Source: Siphonodentalium dalli
Taxonomy: Eukaryota > Mollusca > Scaphopoda > Gadilida > Siphonodentaliidae
Direction of reading: 5' to 3'
Assembly: GCA_032622095.1 (NCBI GenBank)
Contig: CP136068.1
Location: 159,607,465-159,671,464, forward strand
Length of the DNA stretch: 64,000 nucleotides
The position numbers were made by a program, and so were the translations under genes. Below the pieces are notes generated by a model. The model had not been told where the DNA came from and made no database searches. It was given only the letters and a program-made list of their open reading frames with translations. This document shows positions 22,481 through 33,745 of this stretch, one piece after another. Position 1 is the stretch's first letter, and each line of letters starts with the position of its first letter.

Positions 22481-23118
22481 AAATTCGCTGTATTTATGTG
22501 CATACTATTTGTCATGGATGTTAACATTGACATGTATAAATAGGAACGAGTCATTTTAGGGTCATTCGGCCAAAAAAAATGGCTGCCAGCGGCCATCTTG
22601 GATTTCAAAATTCAATCCATTAGCATGGGCTACAGGCTATACTGTTTGTCTGATCATCATTGCAAAAACAGTCAAAAAGACTTGCAGGAAAACAAATTTT
22701 GAGTTGCGGAATTCTTGTTTGTTGGTAACCCCCCCCCCCCTGATTTTCCTGCAAACTTATATATATATATATAGGCGCACCATCACCAAATGAATCAAAT
22801 TGTGTGTTTTAAAGTTCTCAAATGGTGCTGACTAGTTAAAATATTCCACAGTGGCGCCGTCCAGGCCAGGACTATATAGTAGGGGTATAATGAAAGTTAA
22901 TGATACGGCTAACATTTGGCATCGATAAATAACCCGCAAGTTATCAGTCAAATTCTTAGACATATTTGTTAACCGACAGAAGATGTATTTTAAGAAATGG
23001 TTCCTTTTAAGCCGAGCTACCCTGGGCAGCCCTATAAGTGATATATAGTTATTTTTCAGATCAAAACTTTACAAGATATAGCTATTTGTGATGCATTGTG
23101 GGAATATTTGCCAGTTAA
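22481..23118. other. No gene seen
   Basis: It contains ATGGCTGCCAGCGGCCATCT near 22,580, a phrase shared with 38,825, a C13 run at 22,728, and a (TA)n run near 22,760. No convincing open frame. Confidence 0.4.
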
Positions 23119-23506
23119 AGGTACAAAATCCGATTCGATGGTCCCCATAACATCAGGTTCCAACAACAACAACATTTCTTGAAATACCACTGCCGCGACT
23201 GTTATCAGAATCGACTGCCAAAAAATAATGCTAACCACTGTCAATCTTAGCATAAAATGCCCGAAATGTGTTATATATCAACATTTTATTTAATGCAATC
23301 TGATATCAAGAGTATGTCGGTCGGCATTCGTCGAGTATTTGCCAGGCCGCCAAATATTCGAGGTTGTGATCAATAATATATTTAAAAACGTCGAAATCTG
23401 ATTACTCTGAGCTTTGGGTGGGTTCCTCGACTCGAATCGTATATTTGATTTACACCCGAAGCCGCTGAAACAGTAATTTAGTGTCTTTAAATCGGTTTAT
23501 GCACCT
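23119..23506. mobile_element. TTAA-flanked miniature element, second copy of the AGGTAC family, 388 bp
   Basis: TTAA at 23,115-23,118 and 23,507-23,510. The ends AGGTACAAAATCCGAT and ATCGGTTTATGCACCT are imperfect inverted repeats. The interior shares GTTCCAACAACAACAA near the left and GGGTTCCTCGACTCGAATC near the right with the copy at 10,213-10,690. This copy is the more diverged of the two. Confidence 0.85.
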
Positions 23507-23689
23507 TTAATGTGCAGCGGAGTGGACATACCAGGTCATATCGATTAAGTTGAAGAATGAACGGAAGCCTGTTGACACAGGGTGGATCAATGCACATTGT
23601 ATAGCCATACAAGAATCGTTCAGGACTAGTAGCTGTTTAATATCGACTCGATTCCCCCGCTCAGACGTTTATTATATTAACTTTATTCA

Positions 23690-23990
23690 TTCGGTTTCGT
23701 CTAACCAAAGGTGCATATCTCTATTCATTTGTCGTCGGTCGACCTAAAGGTGCATGCATAAACTTATTCGTTAAGTGTCGTGTGTCTTAAAGGTGCATAA
23801 CTCTATTCATTCGGTGGAGGCCGACCTAAAGGTAGAGAAATTTATTAATCCAATGGCGTTTATTCTAAAAGTGCATAACTATATATATTCATTCGGTGGC
23901 GGCTGGCATAAGCATGCATAAATTTATTCATTCAGTTATTCATTCCGTGGTATGATATATACAGGTTCATAACTATACACCACCTTTTTG
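23690..23990. repeat. Degenerate minisatellite of AAAGGTGCATAACTCTATTC units, block 1
   Basis: Units of roughly 40-50 bp read CTAAAGGTGCATAACTCTAT then TCATTCGGTGGCGGCC or variants. About six copies can be followed. The head AAAGGTGCATAA is also the right terminus (reverse strand) of the miniature element ending at 23,506, so the array may have grown from that element's end. Confidence 0.75.
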
Positions 23991-24590
23991 AAAGAAATAT
24001 GTTTGTTTAACCTTTGTTTATTTAATGGAAACTTCTTAATTTATTTACCAGCATCGGTATGCTTAAATGACTCCTCGGGGAGCATTTAAATCAGCCCTCA
24101 AGGCAAGCACACAAGGGTGACAAACATTTAATGTCCACCAACTTGAAGGACAGTGAAGGAAAGTTTTTATTTTAAACCTTTCGAACGTCGAATCGGTTTA
24201 AGAGAGATGTCTGACAACGAATTATCCTCATAATATAACGTGTAACTTTTTACAATGTGTCTGTGTTTGGTAGTGTTTGGGCTCGGATTGTCGGTGGCTT
24301 CAAAGCACTCTGTGCATGTAGTTATGGATCAACAGTGGAGAGTGACTTTTGTACTGTGCATATAGCTTATACTGTCAATTAGGATCAAAACAGGAGAAAA
24401 TACTTACCACCTTTTTGAAAGAAATATGTTTGTTTATTTATTTAATGGCAATTTCTTAATTTATTTACCAGCATCGGTGAGCTTAAATGACTCATCAGCG
24501 TAGAATTTCAATCAGCCGTCAAGGCAAGCACGGAGGGGTGACTCACATTTAATGTTCACCAACGTGAAGTACAGTGACAGAAAGAAGTGA
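23967..24590. repeat. Direct duplication of a segment of about 200 bp, copies about 435 bp apart
   Basis: ACCACCTTTTTGAAAGAAAT at 23,979 and again at about 24,408 begin two copies that continue through TTATTTACCAGCATCGGT and AATCAGCC(C/G)TCAAGGCAAGC to about 24,180 and 24,585. They differ by substitutions and small indels. No open frame is conserved between them. Confidence 0.8.
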
Positions 24591-24774
24591 TTTATTCCAC
24601 TGAGCCGTGCCACATACCTTTAAATATATATTTTCAAGCTTGATTTGGTTTGAGGGACATCTCAATGTACCATTCCGATCGACACATGGCCATTTCGATA
24701 AGAAATGAGAATTTGTTCACACTCACTGAATTAAGCAACTATGAAGCAATGAACACTCACACTGAGTCCGTACC

Positions 24775-24990
24775 TTCATAAGTTCATAACTCTGACATAT
24801 ATCTATTAGGTGGTGCCTTACCAAAAGGTGCATAACTCTATTCACTCGGTGGGTGCCTTACAAACAGATGCATAACTCTATTCATCCGGTGGTGCCTTAC
24901 CAAAAGGCGCATAACTCTTTATTCATTCAGTGGCGTTTAACCAAAAGGTGCATAACTCTATTCATTCAGTTGCGTCTAACTTACGGTTTT
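24775..24990. repeat. AAAGGTGCATAACTCTATTC minisatellite, block 2
   Basis: Five or so units of the same kind as block 1, mostly with GGTGCCTTACCA in place of GGCGGCC. The array resumes on the far side of the duplicated segments, so the duplications may have split one array. Confidence 0.75.
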
Positions 24991-25000
24991 TGATGTTCAT

Positions 25001-25515
25001 ATAAGGATTAACTGTCATGTGGACTGTTTTTATGGAGATGTAACGGTGAGGTAAGTGGACATAACTTGTGTAAAACCCGAAGGGTTTTACATACAAGTTA
25101 TGACCACTTACCTCACCGTTACATCTCCATAAAAATAGTCCACATGACAGTTAATCCTTATATTTATATACATTTAGCGAGAAAGCCACTCTTGTAAATA
25201 TATTTAAATCGAAAAGTGTATCGTGGCAAGATCAGCCCAAAATACCCAATAGCACCCTTGGCAAAAGTTAATAGGAACAATTTCTCTTCACATTGAAACC
25301 CGATGATGTATTAAGTCAATCCTGCGCGAGTTCAAATGCGCCCAAAGCATTACGCGTTCGTCTTTCCAAACCCAATGACGTGTGGATCGTGTTATTAGCT
25401 TGATGTTATGAGGCGTTGCGCATTCACCGAGAAATAACTGCAACTAGCCGCGTGGGCGCCGACCAATCAGAATGCTGGATTTAATGATGACAACACTTAG
25501 TGTGTAAATATATAC
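25001..25515 (+). mobile_element. Long-palindrome element with tail, copy 1
   Basis: A palindrome with arms of about 75 bp (25,001-25,161) starts ATAAGGATTAACTGTCATGT and folds at AAAACCCGAAGGGTTTT. A tail of about 350 bp follows (CGAAAAGTGTATCGTGGCAA, then CCCTTGGCAAAAGTTA, then CCAATCAGAATGCTGGATTT). Copies at 43,051 and 46,437 share both palindrome and tail, so the two parts form one mobile unit. No protein is encoded. Confidence 0.85.
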
Positions 25516-26749
25516 GTGTATTCAATTCGAGGACACCATCATCCTCAATGGTTTACAGTGGTAAATATCTTAACGCTTTATAATAGTAAAATGGATAATA
25601 GTAACACATTTGATACCATTGGACATTGTACAGGCTGTAGTGAATGTTACAAACACCTAATATATTATTTTCCATATAGGCGACAGTGCTAACTAGAAGT
25701 CCCACCGGCCATGGTTTAAGCCTATTTGAACTTCAAGTGGTCAATTTTCCATTATAACGTCATTCGCTGCAGCAGTCTGTGACAACAAACGCGCCCTTTT
25801 CGGTATTTTTTTTCAAACTATAATCTTGCATTTCCACAACTACCCCATTTACTGCGAAAAATCAGCAGCATAAAAATACCTAGACCCCTTCCATAACTTC
25901 GGGACCCCACCAGACTCTTCCTGGACATCTAAACATACATGATCGCCATATTTACGTAGGCTATGATTTTTGGTTCCCGCTTAGGGATATTTCCCTCAAT
26001 GATTAACAACCAATCAGCAGCCATAATTTTTTTCTATGCTGACCCTACACAAATTCAAGAAGCTGAACTCTATATAATTAGTTGCTTGTTACCTGAACAG
26101 GTTGTCAGAATTGTTTTATTTTTTGTTTCTTAAAACTTATCAATTGTATAATTATGTATTTAGAAAGAAGAGCCGTTCTACTACAGCAAGTCATTCAGCA
26201 AACTAACGTAGATGTCTTCGATTACAAACGACCGACTCTTAAAATATATGTTATAAAATCACAACTTCTCGCCGGATTGAACGCGGCCCAGACCGTACTA
26301 ATTCTGCAATATGCAAGAAAAACTGAGAGCATATCGCGAGGGATTCCCGATCGCATGTGATACGAAATGTTGCGCTAAAATAAACAAATTGTAATATGCT
26401 ATGTATGAAGTCGTTTATTGTCACATTTGAACCACACGCACGTTTACTTAGAAAGTTAAAGGAACCACACGCATCAGCACGCATATTCTTGATTACACAT
26501 GCCATTCCACACTTTTATAGTTAAGGGGAAACAGGACTCGTTGCAATGCTCATTATTGCTGAAATATGTGTAAACATTTTCGGGGTTTCTGAATTCACAC
26601 TCAAATATATCAGTTACCCAGGTGGTAATATATCATTCTGGCCTATTAGATTGACCAATGAGAATGAAGATCTACTGACAAGAGATTGATTGCACCGATC
26701 CCATATTGCAAGCCACAATATTCATATGGGGTCGATATACCATCTTGTT
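25516..26749. other. Mostly unrecognised; weak exon candidate at 26,154-26,360
   Basis: A frame of about 67 codons at 26,154-26,360 follows a possible splice acceptor (TTATGTATTTAG) and has an AATAAA at 26,378. The residues (RRAVLLQQVIQQTNVDVF and onward) match no family I know. The rest has nothing I can name. Confidence 0.25.
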
Positions 26750-27015
26750 TTATTTCTTGGAACTCTGCCACCTCAGGCATAATATACATTGTATTTAGGC
26801 GCAATGAAAAGGGATATACGTCGCAAATAATTTTCTACGACTTGAAATACATAGTATACCATGTACCAACACATGCATATGAGATATGACGAATTTTAAA
26901 GTCATATAAATTAACTATCAAACACAATTTGTTACCAAACTTCTGATGATTAGCCATAATAATGGACGGAGGGCGTTGATGTTATACGTCCATGGCACGT
27001 CATTGCGACGTTACC
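26750..27015 (+). repeat. Copy of repeat family X (partial)
   Basis: TTCTTGGAACTCTGCCACCT at 26,753 begins a stretch that matches 30,075-30,280: CAGGCATAATATA, AATTTTCTACGACTT, AATTTGTTACCAAACTTCTG, then a ...TTGATGTTATACGTCCATGG ending. It diverges after GCGACGTTAC at about 27,015. Confidence 0.8.
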
Positions 27016-29966
27016 TATTTATTTATTTATTTTTTTATAATTGTTATTGAAACAGTCAGATGATTTTACATACAAAATGAATGGTTGTACATGTTGGATA
27101 CAAAATATAGATAATATTCATCCGATACATAGATTCAGGCATACACTCTTTCACGCACTCGCGTGTGCACTCTTACTCAGTGGCTCTAAACATCGATCGG
27201 GCAATCTTTTTTTATTATACTTCCATGGTTTAGCATGGAAGTATATTGTTTTTGTGATTTTTTCTTTTTCTCTATTATTATTCTTCTTAGCACTTTTATA
27301 ATGAGAATAGCTCAGTAGGTACAAGAGCTATAAAGCTGAAACTTTGTATGTATATATATATGTATACAATCTCTAGTGATTAGGCCTATTGAGAATCGTG
27401 TCCTCACTTGACTTGCAGAGTTACATGTATCTCCCTTTATGTGAAAAATTGGTGTTTTCAGAACTCCGAAAATATATGGAGTACAGTACTGACATTTGGT
27501 TTCCACTGAAGCATGAGCACATCAACAACTTTGTCCGTCTTTCCTCTGCAGAGTTATCTCCCATACATGTATATGAGTCAACATCGAAGTCTTTCAGATC
27601 GCCTGTCCTCACATACCAAGAAAGATAGCTGGATTTAGTTTCTATGGTAGTGCTGGCCGTTGTCAATATACTGCACAAAAATATTTTGGACAGGGTCGGA
27701 CTTACATTTTTTGGTTAGGGTGGGGGCGAAATTTTACCCAAAAAAATATTTCCGTTGATTCACACAAAACTCGATAGGTCGATTCCCTGGATCAAGGCGT
27801 TCGTGCACGTGAACGCATTTTGAAAATCCCTCGAAAAATACCAGAGTTATGGCCCCTCGAAATTCATATTTTTTGGATTAATTGTTTGCAGCCAGATCTC
27901 CTCCGAAACGGTCGTAAATTGAAGCGTATGTCATGCACACTGTTTATTCACACCAAATTCGATACATTCGATAATGCGATATAGCTATTATGTTCACTGA
28001 ATCCGTGTTGCCGTTGTGACTACCCCGTCTCAAACCTAACCCAGTTAACCAACTGTTAACAAAGAAATTGTCTATTCAAAATGTAATACATGAACTTTGA
28101 ACGAATGTTGTACAAACTCACATCTCATTCAACAAACTATCCGTTACTGATTCATTAAATTCATATTATGCTACACGCGAAACGGAGACGACTTTTGGGG
28201 AATCCAGAGTCCAAAAAGGATCCAAATCGACCTGTTCCAGAAAAGTCGTTCATTTTGTTTTCACTTTTTGAAAGAGGCTCCATTATTTCAACCTAAACAT
28301 TTGGAAAAGAGCTCTTCACAAATGTCCGCTTATATATATAATATATATTTATATATACGCGAAATTTTTTTTACCCCCTCCTTCATTCGGCTACTCCATC
28401 TCCCTGCGGATGGAACCTATCTCCGATTCGGACAAACCCGTTTCGCGGGCCAGGCTCATTCCTCTTCCTGGGACCGATAGAATGCCCATCGAATTCCAAC
28501 AATCATTACCGGTATGAGTACACATCGGTTGCAGTTCTCAATTAATTGAAACTATTTTGTATCCGTTCACGTACCCGTAAACCATATTAATATATTCTAT
28601 TTTTAAATTGAATGAACGGGAGTCAGCGTATACCGTCCAACTCCCCATCCTTGCCGCCCCTAAGTCGATGATTTTGGTATCATAATTTCGGAACGGAACT
28701 ATCTACGGTGTTGTATTGGTTTCCCATTTAGTATATAGCATAAGTTCGTTTCTATTATGTTCTATTCAGATCTGACCATTTTAAACTGTCTCCTTATCTG
28801 TATGTGTCACACGTGAAAATGTATGAGTTTATTATTAATTCGTCATATCTGAAATAATGTGGGAACTCTGTGAGTATGTCCCTAAAATATGTATAGCTAC
28901 ATTTGACTATCGTAAAACAATATTTTAACAATTTGCATTGAATACAAGCATTAACGCGAGCTGTTTCTACTAAGGGTGAGGGGTATTATGTTGTTACACC
29001 TTATGAAACCACTATCTATGTCATTTCGGTTGCACCAGCTTGCGGAATATCCGAGACGCATAGCTAAGCACATGCATCTGTTTATAAATTTGTTTTGCTA
29101 GGTGATATGGGACTCAGGTCCATCCAAATATGATATATTCTTCTATTTATGTACAGTTGTCAGGAAAAGGTAACAATGTTGGAATATATTGTTAACTATA
29201 CATTAAAATGGCAAACAATATTAATGTACTATAAAGTATAATCAAATCGTGTTCTTGTATATTTGAATGATTGTTTGTTGGATTGGGTCATCTCTCTTCA
29301 ACCAGATGTATTCATCATCAATAGCCATTACATGTATGTAGCTACATTAGGGAATTGCCAGACATGTTAGTTGCCAGCTTCGATCGATCCATTCGCTCAA
29401 ATAATGTACATACAGTTTTGAACCCATTACCCTAAAACATAATTTATGTTTTTTCGAGTGCTACGAATTTAAGCATAATCAGAGCGCACGACGATCAATC
29501 AATTATTCAACCAATCAATACTTTATTCACTATGTCCATGTATATAACTCATGAGAGGCAGTTATAAACACGCATTGTAAACAACAATTATGCATGCAAG
29601 TGTATATATAACTGAGAGTATTAGTACTACCAACTGACATGATATTAATGTAATGTAACATATATATTTTAATAAATAATACATGGTATATATATATGTA
29701 GCTAACAGTTTAACAACCATTCATTGGGAGTCGATATCTTCCGATTAGGATTTGTGTAAACCAACATACAGGCAGTTGCAACTTGAAATACACTCTACCA
29801 CACAATTCACACACACACACACACACCCGATCCAAAATGACATGGCACCATTTTTATTTAGTTTCCGTACAATATGAACCTATTATATGTTGCCTCATTA
29901 CGCCCTCTATGGTACATACTGCGAGGCTGATCTGGCGATGCCATATGCGCTATATTGCGTACCGGT
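27016..29966. other. No gene seen; small repeats only
   Basis: ATACTTCCATGG(N4)CATGGAAGTAT forms a small hairpin at 27,211-27,246. TGCAGAGTTA and GTTATCTCCC phrases at about 27,415 and 27,550 resemble a dispersed motif common in molluscs. A CA run lies at 29,810. The 79-codon frame at 27,389-27,628 overlaps those motifs and I do not trust it. No exon was recognised elsewhere. Confidence 0.4.
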
Positions 29967-30936
29967 TAGTGTCTTCGCGGATCTCTCATTGTTGCAGTAT
30001 GTAACTTTTATGACCGCGTTAATTGCTGTCGATATTTAGGTGTGAACAATGGCTGGGCGACTCTTGAAACTTTTTTCTTGGAACTCTGCCGCCTCAGGCA
30101 TAATATATATATTGTGTTTTTGGCACAATGAAATAGAATATAATTTTCTACGACTTTAAAAACATATTATAACATGTGCCAATACCTGCATCGCCTACAT
30201 TAACTGTCAAACTCAATTTGTCACCAAACTTCTGGAGTACGTTGACGTTCTACGTTCATGGCGCATCACTGTGACGTTATAACGAACCAAAGCCGGACGC
30301 TTTGGGTCGTATATAGACTATATCTGATTTTGTGACGTCACCAATTATTACTTAATACGACACTGCTGTTTTGAATTTTTTCAAGCGCTTATGTCGCACA
30401 GTAGATCGGTGGGCCTAAAGCATTAATGTCGTAATCTGAAACAAACGTGTGCGTCTTTCAATGGCAAGCGTTCCAAAATGAGGGGAGTTACTATTGGAAT
30501 TATGCACAGTGAAGTTCATTCGTAATTGCGGTTTACATTTTATTGAGAACATAATTATAACATGTTATGGACTGTCAAATATTTGCATTTGCAATAGTGT
30601 CTTCGCGGATCTCTCATTGTTTCAGTATGTAACTTTTGTGACCGCGTTAATTGCTGTCGATATATAGGTGTGAACAATGGCTGGGCGACTCTTGAAACTT
30701 GTTTTTTTCTTGGAACCCTGCCGCCTCAGGCATAATATATATTGTGTTTTTGGAACAATGAAAGGGAATATAATTTTCTACGACTTTAAAAACATATTAT
30801 AACATGTGCCAATACCTGCATTGTCTACATTAACTGTCAAACTCAATTTGTCACCAAACTGGAGTACGTTGACGTTCTACGTTCATGGAGCATCAATGTG
30901 ACGTTATAACGAACTAAAGCCGGACGATTTGGGTAG
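29967..30936 (+). repeat. Repeat family X, two tandem copies (period about 630 bp)
   Basis: GTGTCTTCGCGGATCTCTCA at 29,968 and again at 30,598 begin two copies that share AACAATGGCTGGGCGACTCT, GGCATAATATA and CAAAGCCGGACG(C/A)TTTGGGT. The first continues to about 30,594. The second stops at GTATA (30,940), exactly where the 166-bp direct repeat starts. A further copy of the 30,290-30,594 part lies inverted at 59,380-59,655. Confidence 0.85.
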
Positions 30937-31102
30937 TATACTTATTCTATATTTATTTTGACATTCAAAATTGTCCGTGTGGCGCTTCGGAATGTGTACC
31001 TAGGTTTGTTACGCACCTTTGTCCATGTTACCGAAGACAGGTTTACCCCTGTACTCTATGGTGTTCCCAGCCCCCCTGGATCTCTATATTGTTACAACAA
31101 AT
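30937..31102 (+). repeat. 166-bp terminal direct repeat, left copy
   Basis: This matches 33,085-33,250 with one mismatch (CCTGTACTC versus CCTGTAATC). It runs from TATACTTATTC to TTACAACAAAT. With the right copy it frames 1,982 bp. Confidence 0.9.
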
Positions 31103-33084
31103 GTTGTGTAGGCAGGCATTGTGTTTACAGGAAAACCTTAGTTTCGGCTTTGACATTTGACGATTTCGTTCCACTCTACATTTTATTAATTTCCTTTACA
31201 ATTTATATTTCATGACGGCCTCTCTTTGTTTTGTTTACTTATTTTGCGGCGTACTGGCCTATACTCTCAGCTCAACGTCAATTAACTATACAAACCTAGA
31301 TGTAGAAATTAGATTAATGCTACAATGGATACCTTGTTATATATCTTCGTACCCAATATCCTAGATTTATAAATATTTCCGCCCTATTTGTTAATAGGGC
31401 TATGTCGTTATTATGCCTGCCCGACAGTACAGCCGGGTTTACGTTATATTTACCTGCACTACTGTTCAACACGCGTCCAATGAATTTATTCTATGGATTT
31501 ACTCTTATGCATGGATGTGGTGTAATCTGCCATTTCCCTGGTATGAAAAACAACCTTTTTATAACAACTATATGTCCCCTGATTATAGTGTTCTAGGTAT
31601 GAATTATAACATCAATCGTATTTCGAGTCTGTATAACTTATAAGCTATGAACTTTTCCTTTATCTAGGCCTAATACATTTACATTATTGCGGCGTAAATA
31701 CTGTGCCCTGCTTTAACTTAAGGTGTAAGCAATTTGGCTTATAGAGGGTTAATGTACACCTGGTATGTGACGTCACACGTCACATACGTCATTTCGATAA
31801 CTCTTCGCGTGATTTCCCTAAAACGTCTGCCACTTCAAGGTCCTACTGAACAAGGGCGAGCAGGGTTTCTATGTTGGGTGTACGACCAGGTCGTGTTTTG
31901 TTTCTCTATTTGGTTAATGACTATACCTATGTTTATGTGGTCATTGGAATTCATACAACTATGGGGCTGTGATGATTATTTTAAGGTAACTATATTTCAT
32001 TGTGCTTTCCAACTCGACTTTACATTCGTCGATTTGTCTTTGATAACCTGATCATATTGATCGTACGTGCAGTATTTAGCAGCTATACCATTATAGGGAA
32101 TAATGTATTATATGTATTATATACATGCTAACCTATATATATATATATTATGCACGCGTTCGTTTTACAGCCCCGATGCTGTACGCGATTTTGGTGCACC
32201 TTTCGCGCGCGTTCGGAGTTTGAAAATCTACATTGCTTGATATCAGGATGCATTTTGCCCAATTTTTCAGCATGAAGGTGTGGTTTGGTAATTTAAACTG
32301 CACGGTTCAATCTCTGGTGGCCATAGTAGGTCGGGAGCGTAAGAACCGAAACCTAATAATGAACGTACTGTATGTGAAGTTCGTTAATATACCAGAGACG
32401 CTCGCCTGATGACTTCAATTGCTGGCTATTTATTTCTGATTTCCAACATTTTAAATACCTATTTTCGCGCTTGGTCTTAGTAAACATTTTCCAAAGTATA
32501 TAATTTACGCCTCCTAATGTTATCAAGCTATGCTGACAATCAAACATAAAAAATAAAAAATATTATTGTGTAGACTTTACTGTAGCAGTATAATGTTTGC
32601 AAACTATACTAAAAACACTTATAAAGAGCGTTCCATTTGCATGCATATGCATTTTATATACACTTATCTCTATACAATTCATATTATATTTGGGTCATTT
32701 TTTCAGTTTAATCCCTTCATACACTGCTAATGAACTTCGGGGTCCAGCCCTTTATATGTAACAGTCCTCAATTCATAATGTCGTTACCCCTTATTAATTA
32801 ATTGTAAGTGCGTTACAATTCGTGCAATTATGTACGATATGAACATAGCTGTGTTACAGCACTAAATTTATCATCTGGCAGTACAGCCAATTCATAAGCA
32901 TACACTTTTGTTTACAATTAAGATTTTTTTCCCGATAGTACAATCAGGGAAGTCTATGTGTACGTTTTACAATAATTCGTGTATAGTATCATTTTTGTGG
33001 ATATTGCTTGATGTGTGGCCCTCGTGATATTACTATCCCTATGATTTAAACTAGCTGAACGGTTTGACTGGTACGCTGCCGTTC
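31103..33084. other. Interval between the two 166-bp repeats; no recognisable gene
   Basis: Short open frames only. The one at 31,734-32,051 (105 codons, Trp- and Phe-rich) matches no family I know. I do not see a primer-binding site after the left repeat or a polypurine tract before the right one, so an LTR retrotransposon is not supported. A palindromic TGACGTCACACGTCA lies near 31,770. Confidence 0.45.
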
Positions 33085-33250
33085 TATACTTATTCTATAT
33101 TTATTTTGACATTCAAAATTGTCCGTGTGGCGCTTCGGAATGTGTACCTAGGTTTGTTACGCACCTTTGTCCATGTTACCGAAGACAGGTTTACCCCTGT
33201 AATCTATGGTGTTCCCAGCCCCCCTGGATCTCTATATTGTTACAACAAAT
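33085..33250 (+). repeat. 166-bp terminal direct repeat, right copy
   Basis: See the left copy at 30,937-31,102, to which it is 165/166 identical by eye. After it the sequence (AATATATGTAGTGCG) does not resume repeat family X. Confidence 0.9.
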
Positions 33251-33395
33251 AATATATGTAGTGCGATATATGGTTATACTGGTTGTATTAGTGGTTTCAA
33301 ATCGACTATAATCTAGATATCTATTCACGTCGCGTAGCAAACACCAGCGAAGCAATTATTAAAATTTTAAAAATATGTATGTTCTTGAATGTTTC

Positions 33396-33745
33396 GTACA
33401 AATCCAGTCGTAAGTCAGGATTTGTTGTTTACCCTGTGCCAATGCATTCTCTTATATATGCGAGTCGACCATAGGTCGCCTCGCATATATAAGAGGATGC
33501 ATTGGCCTAACAATTTTTTATCATTTTTTTAAATAAATGTTTTACAATTTTTAGGACATAAAATAAAAAAAATATCCATTACCCTGCAGGGAGCTCCACA
33601 CATATATATAAGCATATAGAAGAGTGTCGTCTGCTCATGTTTGCCTGGTGCTCTGTATGGGTGAAATTATAAAAATTTTAAAGAATACAAGAAAAAATTA
33701 TTAAAATTGTAAAAAATTGTTAGGCCAATGCATCTTCTATATCTA
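33396..33745 (-). mobile_element. Hairpin-bearing element of the GGCGGGT family, truncated
   Basis: AAATCCAGTCGTAAGTCAGG at 33,396, a hairpin module at 33,437-33,506, then TAGGACATAAAATAAAAAA, CCCTGCAGGGAGCTCC and GTCGTCTGCTCATGTTTGCC match the element at 48,979-49,475 read from its right end. It lacks the outer ACCCGCCATATC terminus at the left. At the right, the second hairpin module breaks off after CCAATGCATC, where the TGTCTG satellite takes over. Confidence 0.8.

Noticed and set aside
27303-27345. tRNA-like A box (TAGCTCAGTAGG) suggesting a tRNA or SINE head
   Set aside because: No B box (GGTTCGAATCC-like) at the right distance, no cloverleaf pairing and no SINE tail. Probably chance or a very worn SINE.
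31734-32051. 105-codon frame between the 166-bp repeats
   Set aside because: No recognisable domain, unusual Trp/Phe content, no splice or codon-use support.
30937-33250. LTR retrotransposon
   Set aside because: Direct repeats lack TG...CA ends, no primer-binding site or polypurine tract was seen, and no gag/pol reading frame exists between them.
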